From Prescottella agglutinans (GTDB taxonomy: Bacteria > Actinomycetota > Actinomycetes > Mycobacteriales > Mycobacteriaceae), in NCBI RefSeq assembly GCF_004011865.1, contig NZ_RKLP01000005.1, positions 124,001 through 188,000 on the forward strand: a stretch of DNA of 64,000 nt, read 5' to 3'. Numbering within the stretch: the first letter of the stretch is position 1; each line of letters starts with the position of its first letter. This document shows positions 59,138 to 64,000 of the stretch, one piece after another. The notes under the pieces are model-generated. The model did no database searches. It was not told the origin of the DNA and worked only from the letters and a program-made list of their open reading frames with translations. Both the position numbers and the translations under genes were made by a program.

Positions 59138-60091
59138 ATGACCTCGTCTATCGCAGAAAATGAGCTCCGGAGCCACTTCGAGGAGACCATCTCGGCCGAC
59201 CTGCGAGTCGAGCCGCGGGACTGGATGCCCGAGGGCTACCGCAAGACCCTGATCCGGCAGATCGCCCAGCACGCGCACTCCGAGATCATCGGCATGCAGC
59301 CCGAGGGCGCATGGCTCACTCGGGCGCCGTCACTGCGCCGCAAGGCGATCCTGACCGCGAAGGTGCAGGACGAGGCCGGGCACGGCCTCTACCTCTACTC
59401 CGCGGCAGAGACACTCGGCGCCGACCGCGGTGACCTCACCGACAAGCTGCTCGACGGCCGGCAGAAGTACTCGTCGATCTTCAACTATCCGACCTTGACC
59501 TTCGCCGATGTCGGCGTGATCGGCTGGCTCGTCGACGGTGCAGCGATCTGCAACCAGGTTCCGTTGTGTCGCAGTTCCTTCGGGCCGTACGCGCGGGCGA
59601 TGATCCGCGTGTGCAAGGAGGAATCGTTCCATCAGCGGCAGGGCTACGAACTGCTCATGACGATGATGCGCGGCACCGACGCCCAGCGCGCGATGGTGCA
59701 GGAGTCGGTCGACCGCTGGTGGTGGCCGGCCCTGATGATGTTCGGCCCGCCCGACGACCGATCGCCGAACTCGGAGCAGTCGATGAAGTGGCGCATCAAG
59801 CGACACACGAACGACGAACTCCGCCAACGGTTCGTCGACATGTCGATACCGCAGGCCGAAGCACTGGGCGTGACGTTCCCGGACCCCGATCTGCGATGGA
59901 ACGCCGAGCGCGGCGCGCACGACTTCGGCGAACCCGACTGGAGCGAATTCATGCAGGTGATCGCCGGGAACGGGGCGTCGAGCGTCGAGCGCGTCGCCAA
60001 TCGCCGGGCCGCGCACGAGAACGGTGCCTGGGTACGCGAGGCCGCTACCGCCTTCGCCCGCCGGGCGAGCACGAAGGAGAACGCACGATGA
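59138..60091 (+). CDS. paaA: Phenylacetyl-CoA epoxidase, catalytic subunit A
   Basis: The ATG at 59138 gives 317 residues; the upstream extension would cross the operator. It is the diiron oxygenase subunit. Carboxylate and His ligands occur in [13 protein letters not shown] and [15 protein letters not shown], the two E-x2-H type blocks. It inserts one oxygen atom into the ring of phenylacetyl-CoA. It starts the paaABCDE genes and overlaps paaB by 4 bp. Confidence 0.95.
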   Translation: MTSSIAENELRSHFEETISADLRVEPRDWMPEGYRKTLIRQIAQHAHSEIIGMQPEGAWLTRAPSLRRKAILTAKVQDEAGHGLYLYSAAETLGADRGDLTDKLLDGRQKYSSIFNYPTLTFADVGVIGWLVDGAAICNQVPLCRSSFGPYARAMIRVCKEESFHQRQGYELLMTMMRGTDAQRAMVQESVDRWWWPALMMFGPPDDRSPNSEQSMKWRIKRHTNDELRQRFVDMSIPQAEALGVTFPDPDLRWNAERGAHDFGEPDWSEFMQVIAGNGASSVERVANRRAAHENGAWVREAATAFARRASTKENAR

Positions 60092-60393
60092 ATGCAGCCG
60101 ACCGAGTCACCAGCGCCGACTGGCCGTTGTACGAGGTATTCCTCCGCGGCAAGCGCGGACTCAATCACGTCCACGTGGGTTCGCTGCACGCCGCCGACGA
60201 CGAGATGGCGCTCCGGCACGCCCGCGACGTGTACACCAGACGCAACGAAGGCGTGAGCATCTGGGTGGTACAGGCGAACGCGATCGCGGCATCCAGTCCG
60301 TCGGAGAAGGATCCGTACTTCGCGCCCAGCGGCGACAAGGTCTACCGCCACCCCACATTCTACGAAATCCCCGACAACGTTCCCCACATGTGA
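60088..60393 (+). CDS. paaB: Phenylacetyl-CoA epoxidase subunit B
   Basis: The 101-residue small subunit begins [20 protein letters not shown] and contains [16 protein letters not shown] and SIWVV. It is needed for assembly of the epoxidase. The ATG overlaps the paaA stop. Confidence 0.93.
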   Translation: MNAADRVTSADWPLYEVFLRGKRGLNHVHVGSLHAADDEMALRHARDVYTRRNEGVSIWVVQANAIAASSPSEKDPYFAPSGDKVYRHPTFYEIPDNVPHM

Positions 60394-60441
60394 TCCGGCC
60401 GGCTCGCTCGCGCGGCCGTCCACAATCTTCGAGGATGCACG

Positions 60442-61359
60442 ATGACCGACCACGACCATGCCTTCGACGGCCTTGTCGACGAGGACAGCCACGGCCAGTG
60501 GGCCTTCGGCACCAGCTTCGACGACCCACTGGCCGGCGTCGACACCACGGTCCCCGACGACGTCGATCGATCGGCGCTCGCGACCTATTGTCTGATGCTC
60601 GGTGACGATGCGCTGATCAGTTCGCAGCGCCTGACCGAGTGGGTCACGCGCGCACCGGAACTCGAGGAGGAGGTCGCTCTCGCCAACGTCGCACTCGACC
60701 TGCTCGGCCAGGCGCGCCTTCTCCTGGCGCGGGCGGCCGCGGCCGATGCAGCCGTCGTGCCCCACGTCTCCGACACGGCACAGCTTCCGGGCGAGGATGC
60801 GCTCGCCTTCTTCCGCGACGAGAACCAGTTCCGCAACGTGCGACTCGCCGAGATCGACAACGGCGACTTTGCGCAGACCGTGATCCGACTACTGGTGTTC
60901 TCGACGTGGCGACTCGCACTCCTCGACCGTCTGCGGGAATCACGCGATCCAGTCCTGGCCGCCGTGGCCGTCAAAGGCGTCAAGGAACTCACCTACCACC
61001 GCGACTACGCCGCCCGCTGGGCCGTCACACTCGGTTGCGGCACAGCCGAATCGAAGGCGCGAATGGAATCGGCCCTCGACCGCGTCTGGCCGTTCGTCGA
61101 CGAGCTCTTCGTTCCCACCGACGAGGAACGCTCGCTCGCCGCGGCGGGTGTGGCGGTCGATCCCGGCGAGCTACGGGAGGAGTTCCACTCGGTTCTCGAT
61201 CAGGTGTTGCACGCTGCCGAGCTGTCCGCGCCGACCGGCCGAGTCGCCGGCACCGTCGGAGGACGCGCCGGCCGTCAGGGCCTGCACAGTGAGGCGCTCG
61301 GACTACTCCTGGCCGAGATGCAGGTGGTCGCCCGGGCACATCCCGAAGGCGTGTGGTGA
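60442..61359 (+). CDS. paaC: Phenylacetyl-CoA epoxidase subunit C
   Basis: The 305-residue protein is all-helical and ferritin-like, related to PaaA but without the full metal-ligand set. LMLGDDALISSQRLTEW and NVALDLLGQARLLL are typical of PaaC. It forms the A2C2 core that binds the substrate subunit PaaA. The 48-bp gap behind paaB holds no visible signal. Its stop is one base before paaD. Confidence 0.93.
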   Translation: MTDHDHAFDGLVDEDSHGQWAFGTSFDDPLAGVDTTVPDDVDRSALATYCLMLGDDALISSQRLTEWVTRAPELEEEVALANVALDLLGQARLLLARAAAADAAVVPHVSDTAQLPGEDALAFFRDENQFRNVRLAEIDNGDFAQTVIRLLVFSTWRLALLDRLRESRDPVLAAVAVKGVKELTYHRDYAARWAVTLGCGTAESKARMESALDRVWPFVDELFVPTDEERSLAAAGVAVDPGELREEFHSVLDQVLHAAELSAPTGRVAGTVGGRAGRQGLHSEALGLLLAEMQVVARAHPEGVW

Positions 61360-61360
61360 C

Positions 61361-61885
61361 ATGTCCGCTGCCACACACGCCGAGCCGCACGTCCGCGAGG
61401 CGCGGCGCATCGCGGAGTCGGTTCTCGACCCCGAGATGCCGATGCTGACCCTCGCGGACCTCGGTGTCCTGCGCGATGTCGAGGTGGGGGCAGACGGTGC
61501 CGTGGTCGTGACCATCACCCCCACCTATTCGGGGTGCCCAGCCATGGCGACGATGCGCGACGACATCGAGCACCGTCTACAGCTCGCGGGCTTCCCGTCG
61601 GTCGAGGTGAGGACCATGCTCTCGCCTCCATGGAGCACCGACTGGATCAGCGACGAGGGACGTCGGAAGCTGCACGAGAACGGCTACTCCACGCCCGGTC
61701 CTGCGCCGCGCCGGGGTGCGGGCCCGGTGCCGTTGACGCTCACCGCCGCGCCTCGGCCGATCGCGTGCCCGCGGTGCGGCGGCGCCGACACCCGCCTCGA
61801 CTCCGAATTCGGGGCGACACTGTGCAAGGCCCTCTACCGGTGCCTCGATTGCCTGGAGCCCTTCGATCATGTGAAAGAGATCTGA
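61361..61885 (+). CDS. paaD: PaaD: DUF59 iron-sulfur assembly-type protein of the paa operon
   Basis: The ATG at 61361 gives 174 residues. An MIP18/DUF59 domain (LDPEMPMLTLADLGVLRDV, TYSGCPAM) is followed by a C-terminal zinc ribbon CPRCGG...CLDCLEPF. It is needed for maturation of the epoxidase system, probably for the PaaE cluster. Confidence 0.92.
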   Translation: MSAATHAEPHVREARRIAESVLDPEMPMLTLADLGVLRDVEVGADGAVVVTITPTYSGCPAMATMRDDIEHRLQLAGFPSVEVRTMLSPPWSTDWISDEGRRKLHENGYSTPGPAPRRGAGPVPLTLTAAPRPIACPRCGGADTRLDSEFGATLCKALYRCLDCLEPFDHVKEI

Positions 61886-61887
61886 AC

Positions 61888-62985
61888 ATGGACACTGTGG
61901 ACACCACGAAACCCGCTGTCTCGGCACGCAACAGGACCTTCCACACCCTCACCGTCGCAGATGTGGAGGCGCTGTGCGACGACGCCGCCGCCGTCACCTT
62001 CGAGATTCCTGCCGATCTTTCCGGGGAGTTCGCGTTCGGCGCCGGCCAATCCCTCACGCTCCGCCGCACCGTGGACGGCGTCGAGCACCGCCGCGCGTAC
62101 TCCATCTGCGCCCCGATCGGATCCAACCCCCGTATCGGGGTCCGCGAGGTCGCCGACGGACTCTTCTCGAACTGGTTGGTCCACCAGGTACGCCGGGGCG
62201 ACAGGATCGATGTCCAACCCCCGTCCGGCTCGTTCGTCGCGGACCCCACCGCCGGTGGCCGGCACGTCCTGATCGCGGCGGGCTCCGGGATCACGCCGAT
62301 GCTCTCGATCGCCGCGACGATGCTCGCCAACCCCGAAACCGAAGTGGTTCTCCTCTACGGGAATCGGCGCACACGTTCGGTGATGTTCGCCGAGGAGATC
62401 GCCGACCTCAAGGATCGATACGGTGCGCGCTTCCACGTCGTCCACGTGCTGTCTCGGGAGCCCCGTGAGGTGGAACTCTTCACCGGCCGTCTCGACGCCG
62501 ACCGACTCCGCGCGATCTTCGACGCCGTGGTGCCGATCGCCGGTGTCGATCATTTCTGGTTGTGCGGGCCGTACGGCATGGTCACCGACGCCGAAGTCGT
62601 ACTCGGCGAACTGGGCGTCGACCCGAAGCGTGTCCACCACGAACTGTTCTACGTCGACGACGTACCCCCGCCCCCGGCACGCCACCGTGACGAGGCTGTC
62701 ACCGGCCCCAGCAGCGAGGTCACCCTCGTCCTCGACGGACGCTCCACCACCGCGACGTTGCCGCGGGACGAGACGATCCTCGACGCAGCAGAGAGGTACC
62801 GATCCGATCTGCCGTTCGCCTGCAAGGGCGGAGTATGCGGAACCTGCCGCGCGAAGGTCACCCACGGTGACGTCGACATGCGGCGCAACTATGCGCTCGA
62901 GGACTACGAGGTCGATGCCGGCTTCGTCCTCACCTGCCAGAGCTATCCGGACAGCGACGACGTGACCGTCGACTTCGACGCCTGA
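61888..62985 (+). CDS. paaE: Phenylacetyl-CoA epoxidase reductase subunit E
   Basis: The 365-residue reductase passes electrons from NADPH to PaaA. The FAD domain has HRRAYSIC, and the NAD(P) domain has AAGSGITPMLS and LCGPYGMV. A C-terminal plant-type [2Fe-2S] ferredoxin has Cys in CKGGVCGTCRAKV plus a final Cys in LTCQSYP. The ATG lies two bases past the paaD stop. Confidence 0.95.
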   Translation: MDTVDTTKPAVSARNRTFHTLTVADVEALCDDAAAVTFEIPADLSGEFAFGAGQSLTLRRTVDGVEHRRAYSICAPIGSNPRIGVREVADGLFSNWLVHQVRRGDRIDVQPPSGSFVADPTAGGRHVLIAAGSGITPMLSIAATMLANPETEVVLLYGNRRTRSVMFAEEIADLKDRYGARFHVVHVLSREPREVELFTGRLDADRLRAIFDAVVPIAGVDHFWLCGPYGMVTDAEVVLGELGVDPKRVHHELFYVDDVPPPPARHRDEAVTGPSSEVTLVLDGRSTTATLPRDETILDAAERYRSDLPFACKGGVCGTCRAKVTHGDVDMRRNYALEDYEVDAGFVLTCQSYPDSDDVTVDFDA

Positions 62986-63051
62986 CCGCCCGGCCCCGCC
63001 CTTCACCACATCGACCCCAGTCGCACCCGACCGCGCCACCCGGAGACCACT

Positions 63052-64000
63052 ATGACCAGCACCGTCACCCCGTCACAGGATATCGAATTCGCAACGCGGG
63101 ACCGGATCTCGTCCCTGCAGCTCGAGCGCCTCCAGTGGTCGCTGCGCCACTCCTACGAGAACGTCCCGCACTATCGGAAAGCGTTCGACGACGCCGGGGT
63201 CCACCCCAGCGATCTGAAGGACCTCGGCGACCTCGCGAAGTTCCCGTTCACCACGAAGGCAGATCTGCGGGACAACTACCCGTTCGGAATGTTCGCAGTG
63301 CCGCAGGATCACGTGTCACGAATTCACGCCTCGTCGGGAACGACGGGCCGTCCCACTGTGGTCGGGTACACCGCGACCGACCTCGACAACTGGGCCGACC
63401 TTATTGCGCGTAGCCTTCGCGCCGGCGGCGTGCAGCCGTCCGACAAGGTCCACGTCGCCTACGGGTACGGACTGTTCACCGGTGGGCTCGGCGCCCACTA
63501 CGGCGCGGAACGGCTGGGCTGCACGGTCATTCCGATGTCGGGAGGGATGACCGAGCGGCAGATCCAGCTGATCGAGGACTTCCGTCCGGACGCGATCATG
63601 GTCACCCCGTCGTACATGCTCACGATCGTCGACGCGATGCTCGCCAAGGGAATCGATCCGGCCGGAACGTCACTGCGCACGGGCGTCTTCGGAGCGGAGC
63701 CGTGGACCGAGGAGATGCGCGGCGAACTCGAGCAGCAGTTGGGTATGGACGCCGTCGACATCTACGGACTGTCCGAGGTCATGGGTCCTGGGGTCGCGAT
63801 GGAGTGTGTGGAAACCAAGGACGGCCTTCACATCTGGGAGGACCACTTCTATCCGGAGGTGATCGACCCGGTCACCGGCGAGGTGCTGCCCGACGGTGAG
63901 GAGGGCGAACTCGTCTTCACCTCGCTCACCAAGGAGGCGATGCCGATCGTTCGCTACCGCACCCGCGACCTCACCCGACTGCTACCGGGCACCGCGCGCA
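63052..64000 (+). CDS. paaK: Phenylacetate-CoA ligase, cut by the window end
   Basis: The first 316 residues are visible, starting at the ATG at 63052. The adenylate-forming core has the P-loop-like SSGTTGRPTVVGYT, the GAEPWTEEMR block and DIYGLSEVMGPGVA, then RYRTRDLTR near the cut. It activates phenylacetate to phenylacetyl-CoA with ATP, the entry step of the pathway. It is the last visible gene of the paaA transcript, 66 bp behind paaE. Confidence 0.94.
   Translation, partial: MTSTVTPSQDIEFATRDRISSLQLERLQWSLRHSYENVPHYRKAFDDAGVHPSDLKDLGDLAKFPFTTKADLRDNYPFGMFAVPQDHVSRIHASSGTTGRPTVVGYTATDLDNWADLIARSLRAGGVQPSDKVHVAYGYGLFTGGLGAHYGAERLGCTVIPMSGGMTERQIQLIEDFRPDAIMVTPSYMLTIVDAMLAKGIDPAGTSLRTGVFGAEPWTEEMRGELEQQLGMDAVDIYGLSEVMGPGVAMECVETKDGLHIWEDHFYPEVIDPVTGEVLPDGEEGELVFTSLTKEAMPIVRYRTRDLTRLLPGTAR

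Noticed and set aside
1-64000. tRNA, rRNA genes, prophage attachment sites or a replication origin.
   Set aside because: I saw no cloverleaf-like sequence, rRNA signature, integrase gene or DnaA-box cluster; the only mobile element found is the IS3-type copy.

Overview
The window is a high-GC actinobacterial chromosome segment. It carries markers of the mycolic-acid group: mmpL3, aftD, a DUF3068 (PorA-type) envelope protein, lpqI, a WhiB regulator and htdX/fabG4/fadA2. Gene content and order follow, in rearranged blocks, Mycobacterium tuberculosis Rv0205-Rv0211, Rv0223c-Rv0228 and Rv0236c-Rv0243, but with extra genes and an IS element. A Rhodococcus (or close relative) is the best guess. This rests on remembered family and synteny knowledge, not on a search.

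Layout. 1-4.6 kb: the 5' part of a VanW-type gene (leaving the window), then fadA2 divergent from fabG4-htdX across an 18-bp perfect inverted repeat. 4.6-9.2 kb: regulators and small genes (HspR-like MerR, WhiB3-like protein, DUF6131, Rv0238-like TetR), lpqI and a universal stress protein. 9.2-10.4 kb: isochorismate synthase. 10.4-22.6 kb: a cell-envelope glycan block with DUF2613 + AftD, a membrane acyltransferase, DUF3068, a Wzx-type flippase, a second GT-C-like membrane protein, a GT4 glycosyltransferase and a methyltransferase. 22.6-32.7 kb: two SDRs, ROK kinase, aldehyde dehydrogenase, CDF metal transporter, KimA-like permease, a secreted protein, a TetR regulator and an IpdC-like flavin oxidoreductase. 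32.86-34.29 kb: an IS3-family element (IS150-type) with 26-bp imperfect ends and a CAC target duplication, inserted in the loop of a terminator hairpin behind cysE. 34.3-38.1 kb: cysK-cysE and pckG. 38.2-40.7 kb: a three-gene operon with two degenerate GTPase-like proteins. 40.9-45.1 kb: trmB, a NYN-domain gene and mmpL3. 45.1-49.9 kb: DUF1707 protein, AI-2E-type permease, a membrane class III adenylate cyclase and an LPG-synthase-TM-type flippase. 49.9-52.4 kb: FadR-type regulator and leuA with a Leu-rich leader peptide. 52.5-53.6 kb: a secreted protein and a YceI remnant. 53.6-64 kb: the phenylacetate (paa) catabolic cluster, running off the end inside paaK.

How the genes work together. The paa genes encode activation (PaaK), epoxidation (PaaABCDE), isomerisation (PaaG), ring opening and oxidation (PaaZ) and beta-oxidation (PaaF, PaaH), with a PaaI thioesterase. 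Three PaaR-type palindromes sit before paaZ, before paaF and before paaA. The envelope block has the parts needed to build, flip and decorate a surface glycan. A TetR-type half-site pattern, TACT-4 nt-AGTA, recurs at the fadA2/fabG4 promoter, near the TetR gene, before whiB and before a secreted-protein gene, which suggests one local regulon. Many genes have a TAnnnT-like hexamer 6-8 bp before ATG/GTG, so leaderless transcripts are probably common here, and this was used to choose several starts.
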